Source: Sipunculus nudus (Eukaryota > Annelida > Sipuncula > Golfingiida > Sipunculidae). From it: a stretch of 64,000 nt of DNA. The stretch spans positions 3,472,001 through 3,536,000 of the forward strand of contig CM049310.1 in the NCBI GenBank assembly GCA_026874595.1. The letters run 5' to 3'. This document shows, piece after piece, positions 28,601-35,565 of the stretch (position 1 is the stretch's first letter; every line of letters begins with the position of its first letter). A program made the position numbers and the translations under genes. The notes beneath the pieces were generated by a model. That model saw nothing but the letters and a program-made list of their open reading frames with translations. It did no database searches and was not told the origin of the DNA.

Positions 28601-31600
28601 GGACAGCATGATAGGTGTTGATTGGTGTGAATATGTAATCTAGGACAGCATGATAGGTATTGATTGGTGTGAATATGTAATCTAGGACAGCATGATAGGT
28701 GTTGATTGGTGTGAATATGTAATCTAGGACAGCATGATAGGTATTGATTGGTGTGAATATGTAATCTAGGACAGCATGATAGGTATTGATTGGTGTGAAT
28801 ATGTAATCTAGGACAGCATGATAGGTGTTGATTGGTGTGAATATGTAATCTAGGACAGCATGATAGGTGTTGATTGGTGTGAATATGTAATCTAGGACAG
28901 CATGATAGGTATTGATTGGTGTGAATATGTAATCTAGGACAGCATGATAGGTGTTGATTGGTGTGAATATGTAATCTAGGACAGCATGATAGGTGTTGAT
29001 TGGTGTAAATGTTATCCAGGACAGCATGATAGGTGTTGATTGGTGTGAATATGTAATCTAGGACAGCATGATAGGTATTGATTGGTGTGAATATGTAATC
29101 AAGGACAGCATGATAGGTATTGATTGGTGTGAATATGTAATCTAGGACAGCATGATAGGTGTTGATTGGTGTGAATATGTAATCTAGGACAGCATGATAG
29201 GTATTGATTGGTGTGAATATGTAATCTAGGACAGCATGATAGGTGTTGATTGGTGTGAATATGTAATCTAGGACAGCATGATAGGTATTGATTGGTGTGA
29301 ATATGTAATCTAGGACAGCATGATAGGTATTGATTGGTGTGAATATGTAATCTAGGACAGCATGATAGGTGTTGATTGGTGTGAATATGTAATCTAGGAC
29401 AGCATGATAGGTGTTGATTGGTGTGAATATGTAATCTAGGACAGCATGATAGGTATTGATTGGTGTGAATATGTAATCTAGGACAGCATGATAGGTGTTG
29501 ATTGGTGTGAATATGTAATCTAGGACAGCATGATAGGTGTTGATTGGTGTAAATGTTATCCAGGACAGCATGATAGGTGTTGATTGGTGTGAATATGTAA
29601 TCTAGGACAGCATGACTGGTGTGAATATGTAATCTAGGACAGCATGATTGGTGTTGATTGGTGTGAATATGTAATCTAGGACAGCATAATAGGTATTGAT
29701 TGGTGTGAATATGTAATCTAGGACAGCATGGTTGGTGTTGATTGGTGTGAATATGTAATCTAGGACAGCATGATAGGTGTTGATTGGTGTGAATATGTAA
29801 TCTAGGACAGCATGATAGGTGTTGAATGGTGTGAATATGTAATCTAGGACAGCATGATAGGTGTTGATTGGTGTGAATATGTAATCTAGGACAGCATGAC
29901 TGGTGTGAATATGTAATCTAGGACAGCATGACTGGTGTGAATATGTAATCTAGGACAGCATAATAGGTATTGATTGGTGTGAATATGTAATCTAGGACAG
30001 CATGATAGGTGTTGATTGGTGTGTATATGTAATCTAGGACAGCATGATAGGTGTTGATTGGTGTGAATATGTAATCTAGGACAGCATAATAGGTATTGAT
30101 TGGTGTGAATATGTAATCTAGGACAGCATGATAGGTGTTGATTGGTGTGTATATGTAATCTAGGACAGCATGATAGGTGTTGATTGGTGTGAATATGTAA
30201 TCTAGGACAGCATGATAGGTATTGATTGGTGTGGATATGTTATCTAGGACAGCATGATAGGTGTTGATTGGTGTGAATATGTAATCTAGGAGAGCATGAT
30301 AGGTGTTGATTGGTGTGAATATGTAATCTAGGACAACATGATTGGTGTTGATTGGTGTGAATATGTAATCTAGGACAGCATGATAGGTGTTGATTGGTGT
30401 GAATATGTAATCTAGGACAGCATAATAGGTATTGATTGGTGTGAATATGTAATCTAGGACAGCATGATAGGTGTTGATTGGTGTGAATATGTAATCTAGG
30501 ACAACATGATAGGTGTTGATTGATGTGAATATGTAATCTAGGACAGCATGATAGGTGTTGATTGGTGTGAATATGTAATCTAGGACAGCATGATAGGTGT
30601 TGATTGGTGTGAATATGTAATCTAGGACAGCATTGTTGGTGTTGATTGGTGTGAATATGTAATCTAGGACAGCATGATAGGTATTGATTGGTGTGAATAT
30701 GTAATCTAGGACAGCATGGTTGGGGTTGGTGTTGATTGGTGTGAATATGTAATCTAGGACAGCATGATAGGTGTTGATTGGTGTGAATATGTAATCTAGG
30801 ACAGCATGGTTGGTGTTGATTGGTGTGAATATGTAATCTAGGACAGCATGATAGGTATTGATTGGTGTGAATATGTAATCTAGGACAGCATGGTTGGTGT
30901 TGATTGGTGTGAATATGTAATCTAGGACAGCATGATAGGTATTGATTGGTGTGAATATGTTATCTAGGACAGCATGATAGGTGTTGATTGGTGTGAATAT
31001 GTAATCTAGGACAGCATGATAGGTATTGATTGGTGTGAATATGTAATCTAGAACAGCATGATAGGTATTGATTGGTGTGAATATGTAATCTAGGACAGTA
31101 TGATAGATGTTGAATGGTGTGAATATGTAATCTAGGACAGCATGATAGGTATTGATTGGTGTGAATATGTAATCTAGGACAGCATGATAGGTGTTGATTG
31201 GTGTCAATATGTAATCTAGGACAGCATGATTGGTGTTGATTGGTGTGAATATGTAATCTAGGACAGCATGATAGGTGTTGATTGGTGTGAATATGTAATC
31301 TAGGACAGCATGGTTGGTGTTGATAGGTGTGAATATGTAATCTAGGACAGCATGATAGGTATTGATTGGTGTGATTATGTAATCTAGGACAGCATGGTTG
31401 GTGTTGATTGGTGTGAATATGTAATCTAGGACAGCATGGTTGGTGTTGATTGGTGTGAATATGTAATCTAGGACAGCATGATAGGTGTTGATTGGTGTGA
31501 ATATGTAATCTAGGACAGCATGGTTGATGTTGATTGGTGTGAATATGTAATCTAGGACAGCATAATAGGTATTGATTGGTGTGAATATGTAATCTAGGAC

Positions 31601-33449
31601 AGCATGGTTGGTGTTGATTGGTGTGAATATGTAATCTAGGACAGCATGATAGGTATTGATTGGTGTGAATATGTAATCTAGGACAGCATGATAGGTGTTG
31701 ATTGGTGTGTATATGTAAGCTAGGGCAATATATAATAATGTGCATGGTTTGCATATAAAAAGATATTTACTTCTGAAATTTTATTTTGAAATCTTTTAGA
31801 AAATATGACCTTGATCAGTAAAATTGAATGTGAGGACAGTCGAGTGACCAAGGATGAAGCATTGGCATTTCTACAGCGTGTTGAAGCGGAGGAAGAAAAG
31901 CCATCTGATGATACATCACAGGATGCTGATGATTTGGTGAGATACTGAGTTCTGCTTAAATCTGCATAAATATTCACAGCATACCAGAAAATCTCTTCAA
32001 ACCTCATTCACCTTCTGCTTGACTTGCCATCCTTGGAACAACACTTGTGTAGTTAAATATTTCAGCATCTGTTAAGCTTTCTCATTTAAGATGCCATGTG
32101 AATTGATATTGATAAAAAGAAAAAGTGTTACATGTAACAGCAAAAGTTAGATTTCCTGCCGGTCATTTACATCTGTATTATACCAGGTGGAGGGAGGGAT
32201 CATGCCTCACCCTTGGATTGTCTGTGTTTTTACATTTCACAAAAAGTTCTGAGCAGATTTTATTGAAATCTTTAAGGAGGGTTTGGAAAATCCCATTGAA
32301 TAATCCATTTGATTAAGAAGGTTTCTGTATTACCATTAAAAAAATTAAATATGTCCATTCACCTACTTTAGGAAAAAGTATTTAGGCTATATGATTTCTA
32401 GCTTGATGATTTCTAGATATTAATTATCTAAGGGTTATTCTGGTTATGAAAAGTTCTTATAATGCCTCCATGTAGAATGTATGAACTTGTTTATCAACAA
32501 CGTGTTTGTAAACACAGCAATGTTGACAAACTAGAAAAACATGTAACCTAAGGTGGTTGGTTGCATATATGCGGAGGTAAAAAAGTCACTTGTAGCAAAA
32601 CGCCATTTGCAAAGCTCTGGCTTATCTGGCCAGATGCCCTTGTTAAATTTGTTTTAAATTTTGGCGGGCCCCCACATATAATAAACATGTTGATTTAAAC
32701 AAAACAAGCTATATGCAATGATATCCACGTTTTCTAGCCTATTTATATAAAGGCTCCAAGAGATTACCCATTTGTTTATAAAGGTCAGATAGGTGATTAG
32801 CCCTCATTAATTCAAAGGAATCTGTCCCATTGTCAAGGCTATTTCATTATAATAGAGCTGTTGATTGGGACTTTACTGGAGGTGACAATGGATGGGATGT
32901 TGAACAGTGACAGGTGTAGACCTGCACAACGTAGATCATCCTTGTAGGGGGTTGATGTCTCAGACATCTTGTTACATCTAACCTCATCATTTATATATTT
33001 TTATGTTTTGTGTGGCTTATGTATGTTCATGTCCAGCCATTTTGAATATAGTGAAAGCTTTTCTCAGAAAGGGCCGAAACATGTATTCCTCTAACTACAT
33101 GACTCAAAGATTTATCATTCCACCACCATATGATACCATATTTTAATGTCATGTATGACACAATGTGTATTATGTTGACTTAAGGTACAGGAAACTTGTG
33201 TATCAAATAGTAGGGCAGTAACCCTCATAAGATACTAGTGGCATGCATGTGATGGCCACCTACATGAATGATTCATTAATTGTATAGTTAAAAAAAATCA
33301 TGAAATGTTAAGAAGAATAAGAAACCCTTTTGTGCTTTCCGCTTATTAATTTCAAAAATAGCTTGAATTTTGTAAAAAAAAAAATCAATCTTTTTGTATT
33401 ATGCTTCTAGCAGTTTAATCTTTTATTTTAGTTGGCAGAGATGGAGTAA
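1550..33449 (+). CDS. XRCC5: XRCC5 (Ku80), C-terminal half, ten exons
   Basis: Ku80 pairs with Ku70 to form the ring that binds broken DNA ends in the nucleus and recruits DNA-PKcs for non-homologous end joining. Exons read from the sequence: 1550-1661, 2537-2597, 6536-6617, 6917-7113, 7862-7961, 13662-13734, 15977-16089, 19236-19332, 31800-31936 and 33432-33449. Together they give 990 nt, 329 residues plus TAA, with every junction in phase and GT/AG sites. In order the protein shows the end of the Ku core (CLFYTEIPFAEDVRQF, then DDQLTAMDDLI), an acidic linker, a Ku C-terminal arm (CLQCRALNPKDPLPEL), a basic nuclear signal (AAKKVKVE), the helical DNA-PKcs-binding domain (Ku_PK_bind family) and the tail DADDLLAEME. 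The order matches vertebrate Ku80. The N-terminal von Willebrand-like domain and most of the core lie upstream of the window. The introns are unusually full of tandem repeats. Identification is from remembered family similarity and is very secure. Confidence 0.95.
2537..2597 (+). CDS. XRCC5: XRCC5 exon: DQLTAMDDLI segment
   Basis: Acceptor TTAATTACAG, donor GA|GTGAGT. It encodes DDQLTAMDDLITTMDLTKTN and the first two bases of a Glu codon, matching the Ku80 helix that reads AQLNAVDALIDSMSL in human. Only 61 nt long. The intron after it holds the ERE-like cluster and the 30-bp array. Confidence 0.92.
2998..4650 (+). mobile_element. AGCTCAGCTGACT-ended repeat element, copy 1
   Basis: The left end TTTTTAGCTCTGCTGACT and a degraded right end (AAGCTGAGTGTCATGGCCCA near 4,617) match the ends of copies at 10,321-13,465 and 16,097-18,712. 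The body has about eight diverged units of roughly 150 bp, each with GGCACAAAT, AGGCCTAGAAT, CCTTGGAAACCTGAAA and AGGTCAnnnTGACCT. No protein is encoded. It is probably a non-autonomous DNA element; copy 2 shows the terminal inverted repeats best. Confidence 0.6.
3291..4223. promoter_or_regulatory. Five perfect AGGTCAnnnTGACCT palindromes (ERE-type)
   Basis: Perfect estrogen-response-element-type palindromes lie at 3291-3305 (spacer CAG), 3758-3772 (ATG), 3903-3917 (CCA), 4053-4067 (CCA) and 4209-4223 (TGT), with one-mismatch versions near 3,600 and 4,360. They recur because the host element is internally repeated. The motif match is seen directly. Binding or regulation of XRCC5 is not shown; sequestration or no function are equally possible. 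Confidence 0.5.
4711..6535 (+). repeat. 30-bp minisatellite, about 61 units, made of 3' splice-site modules
   Basis: About 61 tandem units run without a break into the acceptor of the XRCC5 exon at 6,536. A unit reads ACAATGCTCACTTTG then CTTGTCTTTTCAGAG, with TTTTTAG in place of TTTTCAG in many units. Each typical unit thus has CTCAC as a branch-point-like site, a pyrimidine run and an AG 18 nt downstream. Two units are short, 28 bp near 5,911 and 29 bp near 5,969; nearly all others are exactly 30 bp. The long open frames on both strands across the array are by-products of the 30-bp period. Confidence 0.95.
6536..6617 (+). CDS. XRCC5: XRCC5 exon: acidic linker
   Basis: Acceptor TTGTCTTTTCAG is the last unit of the 30-bp array; donor CAG|GTGATT. 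It completes a Glu codon, then encodes GDDDDEEAEEALKPK and LTFNPYLQRLYQ. The second part matches human NPRFQRLFQ and fixes the frame. The acidic run replaces a less acidic human linker. Confidence 0.92.
6618..6916 (+). other. XRCC5 intron, unremarkable
   Basis: Intron of 299 bp with GTGATT donor and TTTATTCACAG acceptor. No repeat or gene was recognised in it. Confidence 0.7.
6917..7113 (+). CDS. XRCC5: XRCC5 exon: Ku C-terminal arm
   Basis: Acceptor TTTATTCACAG, donor AA|GTGAGT. It encodes CLQCRALNPKDPLPELSQQV and onward to KKKEEQTGEKLFKD. Human Ku80 has CLLHRALHPREPLPPIQQH and KKKDQVTAQEIFQD here. At 197 nt it is the longest XRCC5 exon in the window. Confidence 0.95.
7114..7861 (+). other. 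XRCC5 intron, no recognised element
   Basis: AT-rich intron of 748 bp between well-matched splice sites (GTGAGT donor, TTTGATTTACAG acceptor). No repeat, RNA gene or coding region was recognised. Confidence 0.6.
7862..7961 (+). CDS. XRCC5: XRCC5 exon: nuclear localisation signal
   Basis: Acceptor GATTTACAG, donor GAG|GTATGG. It encodes NDADDAGPAAKKVKVEND and ends KVKVTE. The AAKKVKVE core matches the human Ku80 nuclear signal TAKKLKTE. This flexible segment precedes the C-terminal helical domain. Confidence 0.92.
7999..9343. mobile_element. Non-autonomous TIR DNA transposon with C/G homopolymer arms
   Basis: The left end TACTGTATTCAAAGTAATAA and the right end, read on the - strand as TACAGTATTTGACGTAATAA, are imperfect inverted repeats. 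Both continue into AATAAG-GCCC-type sequence and then AATAAGCGCCCCC, so the poly-C near 8,040-8,056 pairs with the poly-G near 9,234-9,260. Flanking TA dinucleotides would fit a Tc1/mariner-type duplication. The interior (8,070-9,230) shows no transposase and is probably non-coding. It lies in the XRCC5 intron. Confidence 0.6.
9344..10320. other. XRCC5 intron with a fragment of an AAACCGCAC repeat
   Basis: At 9,440-9,570 the words CTTAAAACCGCACTTCCG, TTAAAACCGCACCCAGAC and TTTAAAACCGCACCAAC recur, suggesting a remnant of a short interspersed or TIR element. The 93-codon - strand frame at 9,372-9,653 overlaps it and resembles nothing I know. Nothing was recognised from 9,700 to 10,320. Confidence 0.4.
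10321..13465 (+). mobile_element. AGCTCAGCTGACT-ended repeat element, copy 2
   Basis: Best-preserved copy. GCTCAGCTGACT at 10,326-10,337 is the exact inverted repeat of AGTCAGCTGAGC at 13,430-13,441. The left end folds on itself (AGCTCAGCTGACT against AGTCATGCTGAGCT), and the right end carries the perfect palindrome TGACCCATGGGTCA. The body has diverged units of about 330-350 bp (GGCACAAAT, GGACCTAGAATCTT, GGTCTCTGTTACCCATATC, TGGCGCCACCT). A second element is nested at 11,371-13,290. No protein is encoded. Confidence 0.7.
11371..13290 (+). mobile_element. Nested Helitron-like element with about ten 180-bp repeats
   Basis: It interrupts copy 2 of the AGCTCAGC element inside a T-rich stretch. 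The left end forms a hairpin, TATGCCCC against GGGGCATA, around a CGCCACAAAGTGGCC core. The right end reads GGCGGGGGCATTCG, then the hairpin GTGTCGTTCCGACAC, then ATCTAG followed by T. A 3' hairpin plus CTAG before T is the Helitron signature, but the usual 5' TC end is not evident. Between them are about ten units of roughly 180 bp, starting near 11,458, 11,637, 11,817, 11,998, 12,178, 12,358, 12,538, 12,699, 12,880 and 13,058. No Rep/helicase is encoded, so it is non-autonomous. Confidence 0.55.
13662..13734 (+). CDS. XRCC5: XRCC5 exon: start of DNA-PKcs-binding domain
   Basis: Acceptor ATATTTTTCAG, donor GAGG|GTAAGT. It encodes VGTVTPVEDFKAMVGQKDAD and RFEE, matching human VGSVNPAENFRVLVKQK. 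It ends after one codon base and is followed by two back-to-back minisatellites. Confidence 0.93.
13900..14605. repeat. 39-bp minisatellite, about 18 units
   Basis: Units combine ATTATGATTCAG, ATCTATAACATG and ACACATGTATACAGT, about 39 bp each. The array starts about 165 bp after the 13,734 donor. It gives long open frames on both strands because the period is a multiple of three; these are not genes. Confidence 0.92.
14708..15976 (+). repeat. About 18-bp (36-bp paired) minisatellite ending at an XRCC5 acceptor
   Basis: Roughly 70 subunits of 17-19 bp alternate between CATACTTTGAGTTTCAG and CATACTCTGTTTGTATCAG types, with TATTCCAG variants. Nearly every subunit ends in a CAG after a T-rich stretch. 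The array runs into TTTATATTCCAG, the acceptor of the exon at 15,977, as the 30-bp array does at 6,536. From 15,772 the sense frame is open straight into that exon in the Ku80 frame. Confidence 0.9.
15977..16089 (+). CDS. XRCC5: XRCC5 exon: DNA-PKcs-binding helices
   Basis: Acceptor TATATTCCAG, donor AAG|GTAAGA. It encodes ACQMMQKRVLQLVTDSF and YEKARDCLKALREESIK, matching human SIDCIRAFREEAIK. The exon's own acceptor is the end of the preceding CAG-rich array. Confidence 0.94.
16097..18712 (+). mobile_element. AGCTCAGCTGACT-ended repeat element, copy 3
   Basis: Left end TTTTTAGCTCAGCTGACT near 16,096, then a CCGT-rich microsatellite (16,148-16,195); right end ACAGCTGAGCGTCGTGACCC near 18,677. 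The body holds a diverged internal duplication of about 660 bp: GTTATGGGCCCAAACATAAT occurs near 16,482 and 17,139. There is no protein. It has the same orientation as the other two copies in this gene. Confidence 0.65.
18713..19235 (+). other. XRCC5 intron, nothing recognised
   Basis: AT-rich sequence before the acceptor TTGTCATTGTAG. No repeat or gene was recognised. Confidence 0.5.
19236..19332 (+). CDS. XRCC5: XRCC5 exon: DNA-PKcs-binding domain, third part
   Basis: Acceptor CATTGTAG, donor AAAG|GTAACT. It encodes SSEPNQFNDYLSELKDSL then KGRTDFWDQIVK. Human Ku80 reads FNNFLKALQEKV and NHFWEIVVQ here. Confidence 0.94.
19333..19960 (+). other. XRCC5 intron, nothing recognised
   Basis: Intronic sequence with several short open frames on both strands, none resembling a known protein. 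No repeat was recognised. Confidence 0.5.
19961..20929. repeat. Probable dispersed repeat, poorly bounded
   Basis: It starts TTTTAGCGAACCTGTGAGC, followed by a CGTC-rich stretch (CCGCCGTCCGCCGTCC) like the left ends of other elements here, and contains TGGTGGCGCCACCTAC near 20,450. A TCTAGAC-rich cluster, with CTAGAC seven or more times, lies at 20,768-20,820. No coding potential was recognised. Confidence 0.4.
20930..24365. repeat. 278-bp tandem array with GGTGGCGCCACC palindromes
   Basis: About eleven units of 278 bp. Many occur as 556-bp pairs, since alternate units share variants such as GGTGGTGCCACC. Each has ATATCTCGGGAACCGTTTGA, a half ending AAACTGGTGGCGCCACCT and a half with ATGACAGGTGGCGCCAC. 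The start matches 41,625 (GGTCACATGTGAACTG), and the end (CCATATTCTAGTTTTAAAAT and onward) matches positions 1-235. The identical 61-codon - strand frames within it are repeats of repeats, not genes. Confidence 0.85.
24610..26935. repeat. About 288-bp tandem element rich in AGGTCA direct repeats
   Basis: The left end is a hairpin, TATCCC against GGGATA near 24,611-24,634, followed by a CCGCCG run. From about 25,150 there are roughly six units of 288 bp, with markers GTCCCATTG and AAAGCAAGAC near 25,228, 25,516, 25,802, 26,091 and 26,700. Each holds GAGGTCAAAGGTCAAGGTCA or GAGGTCACAAGGTCAAAGGT. No protein is seen, and the right end is not defined. Confidence 0.75.
26995..31727. repeat. 42-bp minisatellite, about 112 units
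   Basis: The unit is TTGATTGGTGTGAATATGTA then ATCTAGGACAGCATGATAGGTG. Variants include AACATGACTGG and CATGGTTGG, and 40-bp units with TAAATGTTATCCAGG. A 544-bp block is duplicated in tandem (see findings). The array fills most of the last large XRCC5 intron and ends about 70 bp before the exon at 31,800. Frames of more than 400 codons on the - strand come from the period of three. Confidence 0.95.
31800..31936 (+). CDS. XRCC5: XRCC5 exon: end of DNA-PKcs-binding domain
   Basis: Acceptor GAAATCTTTTAG, donor TTG|GTGAGA. It encodes ENMTLISKIECEDSRVTKDE then ALAFLQRVEAEEEKPSDD and QDADDL. Human Ku80 reads [20 protein letters not shown] here. It ends in the DDL of the DNA-PKcs contact motif. 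Confidence 0.94.
31937..33431 (+). other. Last XRCC5 intron, no recognised element
   Basis: Intron of 1,495 bp with GTGAGA donor and TTTTATTTTAG acceptor. I see no tandem array, coding region or clear mobile element, unlike most other introns of this gene. Confidence 0.6.
33432..33449 (+). CDS. XRCC5: XRCC5 terminal coding exon
   Basis: Only LAEME and TAA are coded here. Joined to the previous exon the protein ends QDADDLLAEME, aligning with human GGDVDDLLDMI, the extreme C-terminal motif that contacts DNA-PKcs. Confidence 0.9.
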   Translation: MAEME

Positions 33450-33739
33450 TCTATGGTAGAACTACAGAAAGATGGAAACCAGCACCTGATGCAGAAGACA
33501 AGAAATGCCACAGAAAAGTGATGGAACTAGCATAGCAAATCAGTCTCATCCAGAGATTGTTACAGGCTGTTGACCAATATTTTCTATTGATTATTATAAA
33601 AAAAACTGTTGATATACCTGTTAAAATACCCATGAGCAGCTTGAGTCATGCAAGTGTTATTGATGTTTGAAAAGAACATGATAGAGCTGGCACAGTGTAT
33701 TAAGTGACAAGTTGTTAAGTGAAAGGGAAGGAACATGAT

Positions 33740-33843
33740 TATTGATGGCTCTGACAAGGCCTTACTGTTATTGATGGCTCTGACAAGGCTTTACTGTTAT
33801 TGATGGCTCTGACAAGGCTTTATTGTTATTGATGGCTCTGACA
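33740..33843. repeat. 29-bp repeat, about four units, in the XRCC5 3' UTR
   Basis: Units read ATTGATGGCTCTGACAAGGC then TTTACTGTT, with small changes; the last unit is truncated at GACAG. Confidence 0.85.
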
Positions 33844-34557
33844 GAAATCTGTTTGATTACCAATGGTTCAGACAAGATTTAAGAAATAAATATGGACTTT
33901 TACTGACTGGTACAGGGACATTTTTGCAAACATCTAGGTATAACAATACTGATTCTGTAATCTGGTCAGATAAATGATATTTAAGGATATTTCTCTCAAG
34001 CCAGACTTAATCATTAAGTACTCAAAGTAAATGGTTGTTATGTAGGGTACAGGTCTCACCGGCCAGATCTGTTATGATTGCACTCATTTTAAAGATGCTC
34101 AGTTGAGCTTGGTTATCTTTGTAAATGAGAAAACACCCATGAGGCGGGACAAGAAGAAATCATGCTCTTGTTGAAATAATAATTGTCCAGTCTTTCTGTT
34201 TATTCAAATAGGCAGCTCAGTGCAAGGCAGTGATTCAGATATTTTGGATTACCAGGATTTGATTCATCAAAGCTGCAGTGATCATATCATACAAAGAGGG
34301 GTTTGGAATGTTTCATGCAATGCCACTCATGAGTGAGACTCCTTACGATTAGACTGAAAAGAAACGGGCTGATCCTTAGAAATAGTGCTTATACCAAGAG
34401 GGTATGCTGCACCTTGTCCGTTCATATTTGTGATTAAACTTTGTCTTATCACAGGATTTTTGTAGTGTATAAATATATATACCAGTACTCTGTAAAATCA
34501 TGAGGCAGCATATGTTAGACTGTATCAGCACATGGAGTTTGTTCCACTAAATATTAA

Positions 34558-34572
34558 TGTGTGTGTGTGTGT

Positions 34573-34611
<39 letters not shown>
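34558..34611. repeat. GT then AT dinucleotide microsatellite
   Basis: About seven GT pairs are followed by about eighteen AT pairs with one interruption, in the inferred XRCC5 3' UTR. Confidence 0.95.
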
Positions 34612-34617
<6 letters not shown>

Positions 34618-34933
34618 AATAAAAGATAAATATAGTTATTATTCGTAAACATTTTCTTTGTATCCGTGTGCTTAGGCAGTGGAAATAAATGGCAAATGTA
34701 AACATGTGGTCTTAATTTTCCATATATAGACCTGAATGTGATTAAGGTTATTAGCATTTGTCCCTGTAGTATGTCTTTTTCAGGATTAGCTCACATATTC
34801 AAATCATGCGCTAACCCTGGTTATCATGTTAATTTTGTTGTTGTCATGATCTGCTGTTGGTATACAAGGACATACATGCTGATATATAAGATTCTCTTTC
34901 TCATTAAGACTGTTCTCTTTTATATACCAGTAA

Positions 34934-34939
34934 AATAAA
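34934..34939 (+). terminator. Candidate XRCC5 poly(A) signal
   Basis: AATAAA followed within 30 bp by GTAGTATTTTC and TGAGTTGTCTC, a plausible GU-rich downstream element. Confidence 0.45.
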
Positions 34940-35162
34940 GTAGTATTTTCTTATTCTGAGTTGTCTCTTTTTCATCATCTTTTTAATGTGATCTTTATTA
35001 CAATCACTTGTGTAATTATACCTCTTTCAGGTTATGAGGTGTTTTACTAACTATACTGGATATAGTTTTAAAAGTACAACTGAAAAGTTGAACTGTGGAA
35101 CAGATCTAGTTTGTTCCCCACTTCTCATGGTAGTGTCTACAAAGAAAGGTGTGGAATAATGG

Positions 35163-35179
35163 TTGGAAATTCAAGAGAT
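35163..35179. repeat. LINE target-site duplication, 3' side
   Basis: TTGGAAATTCAAGAGAT, identical to 41,202-41,218. It directly abuts the poly-T run that is the LINE poly(A) tail on the opposite strand. Confidence 0.95.
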
Positions 35180-35565
35180 TTTTTTTTTTTTTTTTTTTTC
35201 CTTACTTTTTTTTATGCCTCAGAATATATCACCAGTAATTCATTTGTTCTGTTGTACTTTTCATCATTGGCATAACATATATTTATTGTAACTCATTAAA
35301 TGCTTGTCCGAGTTACATTAATTAAGAAGAATAAACAAAAAAAAAAACATGCACCAATACAATTAAGGAATTGTGTTCGACAGAAACTTAAAATTCTACC
35401 CTGATCATTTAACTCCCGGTTTCAACATGTTACGAACATATCCGTGCATATACATACTTTAACAAATTAATTATATACATACACAAACCTATGACATACA
35501 CCTGCATGTTTATTAACACAATATATTCCTAGGTTTTACACCTAGTACCTATTCACAAAATGCCA

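Larger units (their letters stand above)
33450..34960 (+). other. XRCC5: XRCC5 3' UTR (inferred extent)
   Basis: Untranslated sequence after the TAA. AATAAA signals occur at 33,885-33,890 and 34,934-34,939; the second is followed by a GT-rich stretch and is the preferred end. It holds four 29-bp repeats (33,740-33,843) and a GT/AT microsatellite (34,558-34,611). The true 3' end is not proven. Confidence 0.5.

Noticed and set aside
26995-31727. CRISPR-like regular array
   Set aside because: Units are contiguous and near-identical, with no unique spacers, and the DNA is eukaryotic.
27768-31754. Frames of 264-429 codons on the - strand with a 14-residue repeat
   Set aside because: Product of the 42-bp minisatellite; equal-length units, several frames open, no start context, inside an XRCC5 intron.
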